From Hydrogenophaga sp. (lineage in GTDB: Bacteria > Pseudomonadota > Gammaproteobacteria > Burkholderiales > Burkholderiaceae_C): DNA of 64,000 nt. This document shows positions 19,747 through 31,021 of this stretch, one piece after another; position 1 is the stretch's first letter; every line of letters begins with the position of its first letter. The notes beneath the pieces are model-generated. The model did no database searches. It saw nothing but the letters and a program-made list of their open reading frames with translations, and was not told where the DNA came from. Both the position numbers and the translations under genes were made by a program. The DNA lies in contig NZ_JAILWB010000001.1 of assembly GCF_025699295.1 (NCBI RefSeq), positions 248,001 to 312,000 on the forward strand, in the 5' to 3' direction.

Positions 19747-20841
19747 TCAGCCCGGCAGCAGTGACAGCGCCTGCATATAGCGTTCGCTGACCATGAGCGC
19801 CTCCCATCGGGGGGATGCCGACCTCGGCAGGAGTGCCAGGCGGCGCCCCTCGCTCGCGGCGCTCGGTTGCCAGTGCCCTTGCAGAACAGCTCGCGAGAGC
19901 GCATCGATGGCCTCGTCGATGGGAGCGCCGCCGTCCACCACCGACTGATTGCACAGCAGGACCATGTCAGCGCCCGCCGCGAGCGCGGCCAGCGCGGCCT
20001 CGGTGAAACTCACCTCGCGGCCACCGATCTGCCGTGCGGCGGCCATGCTCAGGTCGTCGCTGAAGATGGCCCCCGTGAAACCCAGGCGATGCCGCAGGAC
20101 GTCCTGCAGCCAGCGCGACGAGAATCCGGCGGGCCGCTTGTCCACCCGGGGGTAGATCACGTGCGCCGGCATCACGGCTTCCAGGCTGGCCGAGAGCCAG
20201 CCATAGGGCGCCGCGTCATCGGCCAGTATGGCCCCGAGGCTGCGACGGTCCACCGGAATCGCCAGATGCGAGTCGGCCTTGACGAAACCATGGCCCGGGA
20301 AGTGTTTGCCGCAATGCGCCATGCCGCTTTGCCGCAGGCCATGTATCAGGTTCTGCGCCAGCACCGTTACCGCACGGGGGTCACGGTGGAAGGCGCGGTC
20401 GCCGATCACGGTGCTTTCGCCGTGGTCGAGATCGAGCACCGGCGCAAAGCTCAGGTCCACGCCGCAGGCACGCAACTCGGCGCCCAGCACGTAGCCCGTG
20501 GCCACCGCCGCATTGGCCGCTTCCAGCGCGGCAGAGCCTTCGGACTCGCCGGATTTCGCGGCGCGCATCCACATCGCTCCCAGCGCAGCCATCGGCGGCA
20601 GATGAGTGAAGCCATCGGTGCGGAAGCGCTGCACGCGCCCGCCTTCGTGATCCACCGCGATCAGCAGATCGTGCCGCACGGCCTTGATCTGGCGACACAG
20701 CGCGCCGAGCTGGGCGCGGTCCTTCCAGTTGCGGCCGAACAGGATGACACCGCCCACCAGCGGATGGGCCAGGCGCTGGCGGTCCAGCGTGGTCAGGCTG
20801 TGGCCGGCCACGTCGATGATGAGGGGTGCATGTGCGTGCAT
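19747..20841 (-). CDS. nagZ: Beta-N-acetylhexosaminidase (glycoside hydrolase 3)
   Basis: Cytoplasmic muropeptide-recycling enzyme that removes GlcNAc from GlcNAc-anhydroMurNAc peptides, 364 aa. GGVILFGRN and AVDHEGGRVQRF near the N-terminus, KHFPGHG followed by DSHLAIP (mobile loop with the catalytic His), and FSDDLSM with the nucleophilic Asp are all NagZ hallmarks. It is the last gene of the minus-strand run rnc-era-recO-pdxJ-acpS-nagZ and starts 6 bp after acpS. Confidence 0.96.
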   Translation of the reverse strand: MHAHAPLIIDVAGHSLTTLDRQRLAHPLVGGVILFGRNWKDRAQLGALCRQIKAVRHDLLIAVDHEGGRVQRFRTDGFTHLPPMAALGAMWMRAAKSGESEGSAALEAANAAVATGYVLGAELRACGVDLSFAPVLDLDHGESTVIGDRAFHRDPRAVTVLAQNLIHGLRQSGMAHCGKHFPGHGFVKADSHLAIPVDRRSLGAILADDAAPYGWLSASLEAVMPAHVIYPRVDKRPAGFSSRWLQDVLRHRLGFTGAIFSDDLSMAAARQIGGREVSFTEAALAALAAGADMVLLCNQSVVDGGAPIDEAIDALSRAVLQGHWQPSAASEGRRLALLPRSASPRWEALMVSERYMQALSLLPG

Positions 20842-20847
20842 GGGATT

Positions 20848-21240
20848 TCAGTCTCGTTCCACCACCACGAAGCTGGCGGCATAGTCGGTTTCGTCGGTCA
20901 CGGTCACATGGGCGCGCAGGCCCTGCGCCTCGAACCAGGTCCTGAGCTCACCATGGAGCACGATGACAGGCTGACCACTCGGCAGATTGTTGATTTCGCA
21001 GTTGCGCCAGGACATGGGCAGGCGCATGCCCATGCCGACGGCCTTGGAGAACGCTTCCTTGGCCGAGAAACGGGTAGCGAGATAGCGCACCCCTCGCTGG
21101 GGCCAGCGCGCACCGCGCCGCTGCCAGACGACGAGCTCGGCATCGCTCAGTACCTTGCGGGCAAAGCGCTCGCCCTGGCGCTGCAACACGGCTTCGATAC
21201 GCCGGATATCGCAGATGTCGGTGCCGATGCCGTAGATCAT
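20848..21240 (-). CDS. acpS: Holo-[acyl-carrier-protein] synthase
   Basis: Adds 4'-phosphopantetheine to apo-ACP, 130 aa. D8 in [11 protein letters not shown] and E62 in [11 protein letters not shown] are the magnesium ligands of AcpS-type transferases. The start ATG overlaps the pdxJ stop by 4 bp, a pair conserved in proteobacteria. Its substrate AcpP is encoded about 13 kb away in the same window. Confidence 0.96.
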   Translation of the reverse strand: MIYGIGTDICDIRRIEAVLQRQGERFARKVLSDAELVVWQRRGARWPQRGVRYLATRFSAKEAFSKAVGMGMRLPMSWRNCEINNLPSGQPVIVLHGELRTWFEAQGLRAHVTVTDETDYAASFVVVERD

Positions 21241-22004
21241 CGGGCGTCGTCGATGCAGCGCTGGTACGCGGCGACTGTCTCGCCATAACCGAGTTCGAGC
21301 GCATCGGCGATCAGGGCGTGGCCGATGGATACCTCGCTCAACCCCGGCACCGCACGCACGAACGCGGTGAGGTTCTCGCGATTGAGATCGTGTCCGGCAT
21401 TCACGCCCAGCCCAACATCCAGCGCGGCCTGCGCGGCAGCGCGGAAGCGCTCCAGTTGCGCGCTGCGCTGCGCTGAGTGCCAGGCCGCGGCATACGGCTC
21501 GGTATAGAGTTCCACGCGATCCGCACCCACGGCCCTGGCACCGGCCATCTGTTCGGGCTCGGCGTCCATGAACAGGCTCACGCGCGCGCCCAGCGCACGC
21601 GCCTCGACCACCAGCGAGCGCAGGCGATCGGCGTCGGCCGGAAAGCTCCAGCCGTGATCGCTGGTGAACTGCCCTTCGCTGTCGGGCACGAAGGTGACCT
21701 GGTGTGGCCGCACCGCACGCACGAATCCCATGAGGTTGTGAAACGGGTTGCCTTCGATGTTGAACTCGCGCCCGGGCCAGGCCTTGAGCAGTTCCGCCAG
21801 ATCGTGCACATCGTGCGCGCGGATGTGGCGTTCGTCCGGCCGCGGGTGCACAGTGATACCGTGCGCGCCCGCCTGCAGGCACAAGGTGGCCGCGCGCGTG
21901 ACCGATGGAATGCCGAGATGGCGCGTATTACGCACCAAGGCGACCTTGTTGAGGTTCACCGACAGCGCGGTCTTCGGGAGCAGGGTGCGTGAGGCCGCGT
22001 TCAT
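21237..22004 (-). CDS. pdxJ: Pyridoxine 5'-phosphate synthase
   Basis: Condenses 1-deoxyxylulose 5-phosphate with aminoacetone phosphate to pyridoxine phosphate (DXP-dependent vitamin B6 route), 255 aa. [38 protein letters not shown] and NAGHDLN are family landmarks around the active site. It overlaps recO and acpS by 4 bp each, so recO-pdxJ-acpS is translationally coupled. Confidence 0.97.
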   Translation of the reverse strand: MNAASRTLLPKTALSVNLNKVALVRNTRHLGIPSVTRAATLCLQAGAHGITVHPRPDERHIRAHDVHDLAELLKAWPGREFNIEGNPFHNLMGFVRAVRPHQVTFVPDSEGQFTSDHGWSFPADADRLRSLVVEARALGARVSLFMDAEPEQMAGARAVGADRVELYTEPYAAAWHSAQRSAQLERFRAAAQAALDVGLGVNAGHDLNRENLTAFVRAVPGLSEVSIGHALIADALELGYGETVAAYQRCIDDAR

Positions 22005-22819
22005 GGTGCGCTCAAGGTAGTGAGGGATTCCGGAAGGGCATCGGGATCGATCCCCCTGGGTGGGTGCGACCGGGTCATGGCCTGGACGTCGAGCATCAGT
22101 TGACGCGTCTTGAACACGCGCACGCCACTATGGTAGTGCAGCAGATTGCGCAAGGGCTGCCGCAGGGCTTGCAGGCATGCGGCACAGGCACGCAAGGTGG
22201 GAACGAACGGTGCCGGGTCGTCCATGGCCTTCTGCAAGTCCAGCCACCGCTCGCCGGTGAGCGCGCTGTCATCGCCGCTTTGCGCAGGGCTCAGCCCGCT
22301 TTCGGGCACCAGCACATAGCGCCGCCGCGGGTCAAGATCGGTCAGTGCGCTGCTTTCCTGTGCCAGATCGGGCAACAGGCCGATGTCGCGCAGCAGCAGC
22401 AGTTCGAACGCGCGCAGCACCAGTTGCTGCGCATCGCTTTTCTCAGCCAGCAACTGCACAGCCGTAGTGAAGTGATCGAACAGGCGCTCGTGCGGATCAT
22501 CTCGCGCCAGCAGGCGCATCAGCAACTCGTTGAGGTAACTGCCTGACAACAACGCCTCGCCTGTGGGCATGACGTGGCCACCCTGCCAGTGCGCCGCCTT
22601 GAGCGTGCGCACCTCGGCGTCACCCGTCCAGGAGACATGCAGTGGCTGCAGCGGCAGCAGTACAGGGCGGAACTGGGACGTGGGTCGCTTGACTCCCTTG
22701 GCCACAAGGGCGATCCGGCCATGGTGGCGGGTGAAGACCTCGAGCACCAGACTGGACTCACTCCAGTCGTAGCGGTGCAAAACGAATGCGGGCTCTTCGG
22801 AGAAACGTTTCAGGGCCAT
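22001..22819 (-). CDS. recO: DNA repair protein RecO
   Basis: Recombination mediator of the RecFOR pathway, 272 aa. The N-terminal OB fold begins with [22 protein letters not shown] and continues to [15 protein letters not shown], a typical RecO opening. The C-terminal helical part is less conserved, and I see no zinc-finger Cys cluster, as expected in many proteobacteria. I chose the ATG at 22819 because upstream codons would run into era; the gap to era is 19 bp. Confidence 0.93.
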   Translation of the reverse strand: MALKRFSEEPAFVLHRYDWSESSLVLEVFTRHHGRIALVAKGVKRPTSQFRPVLLPLQPLHVSWTGDAEVRTLKAAHWQGGHVMPTGEALLSGSYLNELLMRLLARDDPHERLFDHFTTAVQLLAEKSDAQQLVLRAFELLLLRDIGLLPDLAQESSALTDLDPRRRYVLVPESGLSPAQSGDDSALTGERWLDLQKAMDDPAPFVPTLRACAACLQALRQPLRNLLHYHSGVRVFKTRQLMLDVQAMTRSHPPRGIDPDALPESLTTLSAP

Positions 22820-22838
22820 GGCATGCGGCCGTGCGCGA

Positions 22839-23867
22839 CTACTCGTAGCCGAACGAGCGCACACGCGCATCGTCGTCAGCCCAGCCCGAGCGCACCTTCA
22901 CCCAAAGCTCCAGGAACACCTTGCAGTCCCAGAGCTTTTCCAGTTCCTGCCGGGCTTCGGTGCCGATGCGCTTGAGTTTCTCGCCCTTCTCGCCGATGAC
23001 CATGCCCTTGTGCCCTTCGCGCTCGACGACGATGGTGGCGGCGATGCGTTTGAGCGCGCCCTCCTCCTCGAACTTGTCGATGATCACGGTGGACGTGTAG
23101 GGCAATTCGTCGCCGGTCAGCCGGAACAGTTTTTCTCGCACCATTTCGGCGGCCATGAAGCGCTCGCTGCGATCGGTCAGGTCATCCGGGTCGTGCATCC
23201 AGGGCTGTTGGGGCAGGTATTTCTCGCAAATGCCGAACAGGCGCTCGATGTCCTTCGGCGTCTTGGCCGACATGGGCACGAACTCCGCGAACGGATGGCG
23301 CTCCTGCATGGAGCGCAACCACGGCGCCAGGTCACCCCGGCGGTGCACCAGGTCGAATTTGTTGGCCACCAGCATGGTGGGCACATTGGCGGGCAGCAGC
23401 GAAAGTACCTTGGCATCGGCCAGGTTGAAGTGCCCCGCCTCCACCACGAAGAGGATCAGATCCACGTCGTTCACGGCACCGAGCACGGTCTTGTTCAGCG
23501 CTCGGTTGAGCGCGTTGCCGTGCCGGGTCTGGAATCCCGGCGTGTCTACAAAGACGAACTGTGTAGGGCCCAGCGTGCGCATGCCGGTGATGCGGTGGCG
23601 TGTGGTCTGGGCCTTGCGCGAGGTGATGCTGACCTTCTGCCCCACCAGCGCATTGAGCAGGGTGGACTTGCCTACATTGGGCTTGCCGACGATGGCGACG
23701 TATCCACAGCGCTGAACGGCAGGATCCACCGGGGCAGACATGACAGATGTCTCGCTGGCGGGGGCATCGTCCGCGGCGGGCGGACTTGCGGAGTCCTTGC
23801 CCAGGACCCGGGCCAGCATGGCATCCAGATCGGGATTGGCGGGCGCGGGAGCAGGGGAAGCAGGCAT
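22839..23867 (-). CDS. era: GTPase Era
   Basis: Essential GTPase that assists maturation of 16S rRNA and the 30S subunit, 342 aa from the first ATG. G1 GKPNVGKST is at 61-69, followed by G3 DTPGF, G4 NKFD and G5 SAK, and the C-terminal KH domain (about 250-335) contains the RNA-binding [11 protein letters not shown] loop. The N-terminus is about 45 residues longer than E. coli Era. An in-frame ATG at 23741 would give 300 aa, the classical size, but the first ATG keeps the gap to rnc at 9 bp. It lies in the conserved rnc-era-recO order. Confidence 0.95.
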   Translation of the reverse strand: MPASPAPAPANPDLDAMLARVLGKDSASPPAADDAPASETSVMSAPVDPAVQRCGYVAIVGKPNVGKSTLLNALVGQKVSITSRKAQTTRHRITGMRTLGPTQFVFVDTPGFQTRHGNALNRALNKTVLGAVNDVDLILFVVEAGHFNLADAKVLSLLPANVPTMLVANKFDLVHRRGDLAPWLRSMQERHPFAEFVPMSAKTPKDIERLFGICEKYLPQQPWMHDPDDLTDRSERFMAAEMVREKLFRLTGDELPYTSTVIIDKFEEEGALKRIAATIVVEREGHKGMVIGEKGEKLKRIGTEARQELEKLWDCKVFLELWVKVRSGWADDDARVRSFGYE

Positions 23868-23876
23868 GATATGTCT

Positions 23877-24644
23877 TCAGCGAGGCCGAATAGGTTGAGC
23901 CGCGGTCGGCGCGTCCGCTTCCGGGGACGTCGTCGCTGCAGCGAGAGGCGGTTGCGCCGTAAGGTGTTGCAGCATGGCAGCGGCTGCGGCTTGCTCACCC
24001 GCCCGGCGCGAGGCGCCAATGCCGCGCTCGCTGCGGCCGGTCTCGGAGACGGTGCATTCCACGTCGAACGTCTGCTTGTGCGCCTCACCCAGCGTGGCCA
24101 CCACGCGGTAAACAGGCAGCCTCATTTTGCGCGCCTGCAACCACTCCTGCAATTCGGTCTTCGGGTCTTTCCCCATGGCACTCATCTGCGCGTTGAGTTC
24201 GATGCCGCTGTACAGCCGCCGAACCAGCGCGGCAGCGACGTCAAACCCGGCATCGAGGTAAACAGCGCCGATCACCGCCTCAAGCGCATCGGCCAGGATG
24301 GAGGGCCGCTTGTGCCCACCCGATCGCTTCTCTCCGTCACCCAGCCGCAGCCCCGCAGACAGCCCCAGATCGGAGGCGATCTGGAACAAGGTGTCCTGCT
24401 TGACGAGGTTCGCGCGCACCCGGGAGAGATCGCCCTCGGGCAATTGGCTGAGCCTCTCGAACAGAAGGCCGGACACGGCCAGACTCAGTACAGAGTCTCC
24501 CAGGAATTCCAGCCGTTCGTTGTGGTCGGCAGAGAAGCTGCGATGCGTCAGCGCGCGCTCAAGCAGGCGCGGATTGGCAAACGGATGCTCCAGGCGCTTT
24601 TGCAGCGCCAGCAACTCTGAGTTCAAAGGAACCTGCGTCCGCAA
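23877..24644 (-). CDS. rnc: Ribonuclease III
   Basis: Double-strand-specific endoribonuclease for rRNA and mRNA processing, 255 aa. The signature ERLEFLGDSVLSL near residue 43 holds the conserved catalytic acids, and LADALEAVIGAVYLD the second acidic pair. The dsRNA-binding domain spans about 158-225. An Ala/Pro-rich tail of about 30 residues follows. No ATG is available ahead of the conserved region; the likely start is TTG at 24644. Confidence 0.95.
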   Translation of the reverse strand: MRTQVPLNSELLALQKRLEHPFANPRLLERALTHRSFSADHNERLEFLGDSVLSLAVSGLLFERLSQLPEGDLSRVRANLVKQDTLFQIASDLGLSAGLRLGDGEKRSGGHKRPSILADALEAVIGAVYLDAGFDVAAALVRRLYSGIELNAQMSAMGKDPKTELQEWLQARKMRLPVYRVVATLGEAHKQTFDVECTVSETGRSERGIGASRRAGEQAAAAAMLQHLTAQPPLAAATTSPEADAPTAAQPIRPR

Positions 24645-24669
24645 TGGCGCTGCCGGCCCGTCGCGTTGA

Positions 24670-25017
24670 TCACTTCGACCGGCCTTCGTACTTCATCACG
24701 AGATGGGCAGGCCCCGCGAGGTGGATCTCGCGCACGTAGGCAAACGACACCACGACGCGGTCGCCTTCCTTCCCTACCGCCAAGTCCTTGCCGGTGATGG
24801 TTCTGATGTCGTCGATGGCTGCGGCCTTGTCGAAGATGCTGCGCACCTCGGCCACTGTGGAACCTGCCGACGCCTTGTCGACCGCCTTCTGGACCGCGAT
24901 GTACTCGATGTACGTGGGAGCGACCTGCGCCAGGATCACGCCCGAGTAGGCGAGCAGGATGCCCACGATGAGCAGGCCGAAAAAGGTCAGGCCCTGTTGT
25001 TGCCGTTTCAGTTTCAT
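24670..25017 (-). CDS. DUF4845 pilin-like membrane protein
   Basis: Protein of 115 aa with a positively charged N-terminus, then QQGLTFFGLLIVGILLAYSGVI, a single membrane helix resembling a prepilin-like start, and a short soluble domain with IDDIRTITGKDL. This arrangement fits the DUF4845 family, which sits between lepB and rnc in many beta- and gamma-proteobacteria. I chose the ATG at 25017 because AGGAGGA is about 9 nt ahead of it; an ATG 6 bp upstream is too close. Function is unknown; a role next to signal peptidase is only suggested by position. Confidence 0.85.
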   Translation of the reverse strand: MKLKRQQQGLTFFGLLIVGILLAYSGVILAQVAPTYIEYIAVQKAVDKASAGSTVAEVRSIFDKAAAIDDIRTITGKDLAVGKEGDRVVVSFAYVREIHLAGPAHLVMKYEGRSK

Positions 25018-25045
25018 AGTCATCTTCCTCCTGAAGCTTGCATGT

Positions 25046-26022
25046 TCACTCGAACCGGCCGATGCGGCCGAGATCGCCAAAGTTCATCCAGACGAAAAAT
25101 GCTTTGCCCACGATGTTGGCCTCCGGGACGAATCCCCAGTAGCGCGAGTCGAGGGAGTTGTCGCGATTGTCGCCCATCATGAAATAGTGACCCGCCGGCA
25201 CCTTGCAGGTGACGCCCTCCACCGAGTAACGGCATTGATCGAGGAACGGGAAGTCCGAGGTGCGGTTGATGAAAGCGGCACGGTCGTCGTCGTTGAGCGT
25301 GTTGTAGCTGCGCGTGCCCAGCGTCTCGCGGAACTGGCGGGCATACCGCATCGTCTCGTTGTCGAAGAACTCGGGCTGCGCCGCCCGAGGTACCGGCTCG
25401 CCATTTACCGTGAGCTGCTTGTTCAGGTAGGCCACCTCGTCGCCGGGAACCCCGATCACCCGCTTGATGTAGTCCAGGCTGGGTTGCGGCGGGTAGCGGA
25501 ACACCATCACGTCCCCACGCTGAGGATCGTGGTTGTCCCACAGCTTGGTGTTGAACACCGGCAGGCGCACTCCGTAGTGAAATTTGTTGACCAGAATCAG
25601 GTCGCCCACGCGCAGGGTGGGAATCATGGACCCCGATGGAATCTTGAAGGGCTCGTACAGGAATGATCGCAGCACAAATACCGCCAGGATCACCGGGAAC
25701 AAGCCTGCAGTCCAGTCCAGCCACCAAGGTTGCGCGAGCAGCTTTTCGCGCGCCGTGTCCACATCACCCTCGATGTGAGTAAAGCCTTGTTTGAGCAAGG
25801 CCTCCTTGCGCTTCGCGTGCTCAACCATCAACTGTTGGGCTGCGCCACGGCGCCGCGGCAGGAACACCAGTTTTTCGGCCATCCAGTACACCCCGGTCAC
25901 CGCAGTGGCCAGCATCAGCAACACAGCGAAGTTGCCCTCGACGACGCCGGTGTACCAGGCGCCAGCGTAGCCGGCAAACGCCGCAAGGATCACGGCAGTG
26001 ATCGTTCCCATGACCGCCTGCA

Positions 26023-26023
<1 letters not shown>
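25046..26023 (-). CDS. lepB: Signal peptidase I
   Basis: Inner-membrane Ser/Lys peptidase that removes Sec and Tat signal peptides, 325 aa. Two hydrophobic segments near the N-terminus (about 6-27 and 32-50) and a third at about 106-121 precede the catalytic region. S132 in PSGSMIPTL is the nucleophile and K187 in YIKRVIG is the general base. The box GDNRDNSLDSRYWG near the end is diagnostic. The ATG at 26023 overlaps the lepA stop by one base (TGATG); an alternative ATG lies at 26011. Confidence 0.96.
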
Positions 26024-27831
<1,808 letters not shown>

Positions 27832-27887
27832 CGGGAAAAAGCTCGGACACGAGAAAAACCGCGCGAACACGGGGAACGGGCGGCCAT

Positions 27888-27918
27888 AAAAAAGGGCGCG
27901 TCAGCTGCTGACGCGCCC
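27888..27918 (-). terminator. Terminator-like hairpin in the lepA leader
   Basis: On the minus strand GGGCGCGTCAG (27918-27908), loop CAG, CTGACGCGCCC (27904-27894) gives a perfect 11-bp stem followed by six T residues. It points towards lepA, whose start lies 57 bp further on, so it would end transcripts before lepA unless it is bypassed. Confidence 0.78.
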
Positions 27919-28169
27919 ATAACCAACAATCAATGGCAACTGCGATAGTTGGGGTTTCATTGTAGGCAAAAAGCCCGTGATGCACACCACCGAACCAGCG
28001 TCGTCACCTTGTTGCAGCGCAGCAACATCCGAGTTACTCACAGCCTGTCCACAGGGCGCTCAAAGAGTCCATTGGACGGCTGTGGATGACCGGGACGGTG
28101 AGCGGCAACACTCCCACATCGTGGGTTTGGCAAGCACATCGGCACAGGAATCTGTTCAGAACGGCCGCC

Positions 28170-28175
28170 ATTTTA
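28170..28175 (-). promoter_or_regulatory. Possible -10 element upstream of lepA
   Basis: TAAAAT on the minus strand, inside the 15-mer GCTAAAATGGCGGCC that is repeated exactly upstream of acpP. A TTGCCG hexamer (28195-28200) is 19 nt away, a long spacing, so the -35 assignment is weak. Confidence 0.35.
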
Positions 28176-28283
28176 GCGAATTCGGTCATGAGCACGGCAA
28201 TGATTGTGAGCAATCACTAACAAATTGGGCGGGGACAGCTTGATCGCATCAGGAAAACCCGGTGTGGCGAATCGGCCACCTTC

Positions 28284-28320
28284 AAAAAAATCCCCCCAAT
28301 CCCAATCGGGACGGGGGGTT
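28284..28320 (-). terminator. Intrinsic terminator after mucD
   Basis: On the minus strand CCCCCC (28318-28313) pairs with GGGGGG (28297-28292), with inner pairing of CCCGATTGGG, and is followed by a run of seven T residues. It lies about 20 bp after the mucD stop. Confidence 0.85.
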
Positions 28321-28340
28321 ATTGGCAGGTCGACGGCGCT

Positions 28341-29834
28341 TCAGCGTGGTGCGCGTATGACGGCGTACTGCGCCCACTCACCACGGCGGAACAGCACATT
28401 CACCGGTCTGGATTTCTCCAGTTTGGCGAGGGCCGCCTCCACTTCCTTGACACTGGTGGTCTCCGTGTTGGCGATCGCCACGATCACATCGCCCTCGCGC
28501 AAGCCTGCGCGTGCGGCCGGCCCTTCTGCGGAAGCCACGCGCACACCACCCCGGATGTTGATCGCCTTCTTCTCGGCGGCTGTCAGCTCCGTCAGGCTCA
28601 GGCCGAGCGACTGCAGCGCATTGCTTGACTGCGCCTTGGGGGGTTCGGGCGCCGCAGCACGGGTATCCGGGCGCTCGGGTTCAAGTTCAGCCACCGTGAT
28701 CGAGAGCTCACGCTGGCTGCCGCGTCGAAACACCGTCATGCTGCTCTTGTTCCCGGGCTTGGTATTGCCTACCAGGCGCGGCAGGTCCACCGATTTGTCG
28801 ACATCCTTGCCGTCAAACTTCAGGATGATGTCGCCCGGCTCCACACCAGCCCTGGCTGCGGGCGAGTCCGGCTCTACGCCACGCACCAGCGCGCCTTTGG
28901 GTTGGCCCAGGCCGATCGACTCGGCCACCTCCTTGCTGACCTGATCGATCTGCACGCCGATGCGCCCGCGCGTCACACGCCCCGTCGTCCGCAGCTGGTC
29001 GGACACACGCACAGCCTCGTCGATTGGAATGGCAAACGAGATACCCTGAAACCCACCAGAGCGCGAATAGATCTGGCTGTTGATTCCGACCACCTCACCG
29101 CGCATGTTGATCAGCGGGCCACCTGAGTTACCGGGGTTGATCGCCACATCGGTCTGGATGAAGGGAAGGAAGTCGCCGGTGTCGCGCTGCTTGGCACTCA
29201 CGATGCCCGCCGTCACCGTGTTCTCCAGGCCAAAGGGCGATCCGATGGCCATGACCCATTCACCCACCCGCAGGCGGTTGATATCGCCGATCTTCACGGC
29301 GGGCAGACCGGTGGCCTCGATCTTGACCACCGCCACATCGGTGCGTTTGTCCGCCCCCACGAGCCTGGCCTTGAATTCACGCTTGTCCGGCAGCGTGACG
29401 ATGAGCTCGTCGGCGCCGTCCACCACGTGGGCGTTGGTCATGATCAGGCCGTCGGCGCTCAGCACGAATCCTGACCCGACACCGCGTGGTTGCGCTTCAT
29501 CTGAAGGCCCTGGGCGCGGGCCGCGCGGCGTCATGCCGGGCGGAATCGGAATGCCGAAGCGCTTGAAGAATTCCAGCATCTGCTCATCAGGCGTACCTCC
29601 CCGGCTTTCCGCGCTGGCTCGCTCCAGGGTGCGGATATTGACCACGGACGGTCCCACCAGGTCCACCAGATCGGTGAAATCGGGCAGCCCACGCACGCTG
29701 GCGGTCGGCGGCACTGTCGGCACCTGAACGGTCTGGGCATGCAATGACGAAGGCAGGGTCAGTCCACCGCCAGCCAGCACGGCGACGGCCAGCGCCGCCT
29801 TCAACGGGTTTTGAACCAAGGGGGTGTGCGTCAT
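28341..29834 (-). CDS. mucD: Periplasmic serine protease MucD/DegQ (HtrA family)
   Basis: Quality-control protease of the envelope, 497 aa. A signal peptide ends near LHAQ (34). The trypsin-like triad is H136 (TNAHVV), D166 (TDVAVV) and S237 (GNSGGP). Two PDZ domains follow at about 270-370 and 405-490, the layout of DegP/DegQ/MucD. Its place directly after rpoE-rseA-rseB is that of Pseudomonas mucD in the algU-mucA-mucB-mucD cluster. It starts 92 bp after rseB and ends at a strong terminator. Confidence 0.95.
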   Translation of the reverse strand: MTHTPLVQNPLKAALAVAVLAGGGLTLPSSLHAQTVQVPTVPPTASVRGLPDFTDLVDLVGPSVVNIRTLERASAESRGGTPDEQMLEFFKRFGIPIPPGMTPRGPRPGPSDEAQPRGVGSGFVLSADGLIMTNAHVVDGADELIVTLPDKREFKARLVGADKRTDVAVVKIEATGLPAVKIGDINRLRVGEWVMAIGSPFGLENTVTAGIVSAKQRDTGDFLPFIQTDVAINPGNSGGPLINMRGEVVGINSQIYSRSGGFQGISFAIPIDEAVRVSDQLRTTGRVTRGRIGVQIDQVSKEVAESIGLGQPKGALVRGVEPDSPAARAGVEPGDIILKFDGKDVDKSVDLPRLVGNTKPGNKSSMTVFRRGSQRELSITVAELEPERPDTRAAAPEPPKAQSSNALQSLGLSLTELTAAEKKAINIRGGVRVASAEGPAARAGLREGDVIVAIANTETTSVKEVEAALAKLEKSRPVNVLFRRGEWAQYAVIRAPR

Positions 29835-29926
29835 CGTGATCCTTTACACAAACACCAAACAACCGATCTCGTCGGGACAGGCAACGGGGTCGGGCCTGGC
29901 CCCTGTCGACAGGAGTACGGCAACAA

Positions 29927-31015
29927 CTACCGCGTGCGTTCCAACGCCATCGCGAAGCGCCGCAGCGTGGCAGTGGGCACTTCACCCAGCACGGTCAGCC
30001 AATGATCGCCCACGCGGCGATTGACCGAGTGCGTGGCCCCTACCACCGCAGAAGACTCCTGCGTATGCCGTTGCGCATCGAACGGTTCGACGAACAGCGA
30101 CACCGAGGCCAGCCCGTCGGAAAACACCCATTGCATGGGCGCCATACCAGGGGCTGGCGCGCCAGCACTGGTCGCTTCCCGGGTATGGCAGCTCATGGGC
30201 ATGAAGCCCGGCACGGACTCGCCCAGGCGCCAGCCCTCCGCCTCGGGCGTCGTCTTTCTCAAAAGGGGTTTGTGCACCTCATAGCCGCGGGTGTCTCTCA
30301 TGAGCCGCTTGAGCTTCTCCATGCTCACCGGCGCGTCCAGCTGCAACTCGGAGAATGCCACCTGCTCCAGTACGGCTCCCTGATCGCCCAGGGTCTGCAA
30401 CTTCACCACCAGGCCCGTCTGCTGCTCGGACCAGATGCGATAGCCGAAACGCAATTCGTCGCGCGGAAGAATCTCAACCATGTCGGCCAGATGCCCGGCC
30501 ACGCGCTGCACGCCGACTTCTCGTGCACTGTAGAACTGCGCGATCTGGTTGCCTGGTTTGCCCAACAGTTCAGGGAACATGCCCAGCGACTCGCGCTTTT
30601 CAACAAACGCGGTTTTCGCCTCAGGCACGAAGGTGATGACTTCCTTGTTGCGCCGAATCGTGGTGCGGGGCGCACCTGTCAGCGTGTCGACGCGCTCCAT
30701 CTGTTGCGTGCCATCGCAGACATGCCAGATTTTCGAGGCCGACATGGCCGCCCCCGCCGACACCACCAGCGTGCCGATATAGGCTCGCTGCCGAGAGGCT
30801 TCATGCATGCGCGTGAGCCATTCGTTGACGCTGCGCGCGCCATCAGGGGAAGGGGATGCATTCTGCGCATACACCGGCGCCATGACACCACAAGCAAACG
30901 CCATCAATGCGGCTGCGCCACGACGCCGCATGCCCCGTCGCCCATGCGGGGGCATGGGCGGCAGCACCGAGCGCACATGACCACCGTCGGAGAACCAGGG
31001 AAAGGCGAATGTCAT
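29927..31015 (-). CDS. rseB: Sigma-E regulatory protein RseB/MucB
   Basis: Periplasmic protein that binds the anti-sigma factor RseA and protects it from DegS, 362 aa. A signal sequence (about residues 29-50, ending PVYAQ) is followed by the MucB/RseB N-terminal lipoprotein-like domain (MHEASRQRAYIGTLVV, IWHVCDGTQQMERVDTLTG) and a C-terminal domain (about 245-360). The first ATG at 31015 leaves a long n-region, so the ATG at codon 21 or 29 could be the true start. It lies 6 bp after rseA. Confidence 0.92.
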   Translation of the reverse strand: MTFAFPWFSDGGHVRSVLPPMPPHGRRGMRRRGAAALMAFACGVMAPVYAQNASPSPDGARSVNEWLTRMHEASRQRAYIGTLVVSAGAAMSASKIWHVCDGTQQMERVDTLTGAPRTTIRRNKEVITFVPEAKTAFVEKRESLGMFPELLGKPGNQIAQFYSAREVGVQRVAGHLADMVEILPRDELRFGYRIWSEQQTGLVVKLQTLGDQGAVLEQVAFSELQLDAPVSMEKLKRLMRDTRGYEVHKPLLRKTTPEAEGWRLGESVPGFMPMSCHTREATSAGAPAPGMAPMQWVFSDGLASVSLFVEPFDAQRHTQESSAVVGATHSVNRRVGDHWLTVLGEVPTATLRRFAMALERTR

Positions 31016-31021
31016 GGTGCT

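Larger units (their letters stand above)
27832..28340. other. 509-bp intergenic region between mucD and lepA
   Basis: This region holds no convincing protein gene. From right to left on the minus strand I see the mucD terminator (28284-28320), a possible promoter with TAAAAT at 28170-28175 inside the 15-mer GCTAAAATGGCGGCC, two DnaA-box-like 9-mers (near 28046-28054 and 28081-28089), a TACAAT -10-like box at 27959-27964, and a strong hairpin with a T-run (27888-27918) before lepA. The stretch between about 27952 and 27888 could be a small RNA or a lepA attenuator. Confidence 0.6.

Noticed and set aside
28021..28140. Replication origin
   Set aside because: Only two imperfect DnaA-like boxes are present, there is no AT-rich unwinding element, and no dnaA, dnaN or gyrB is near.
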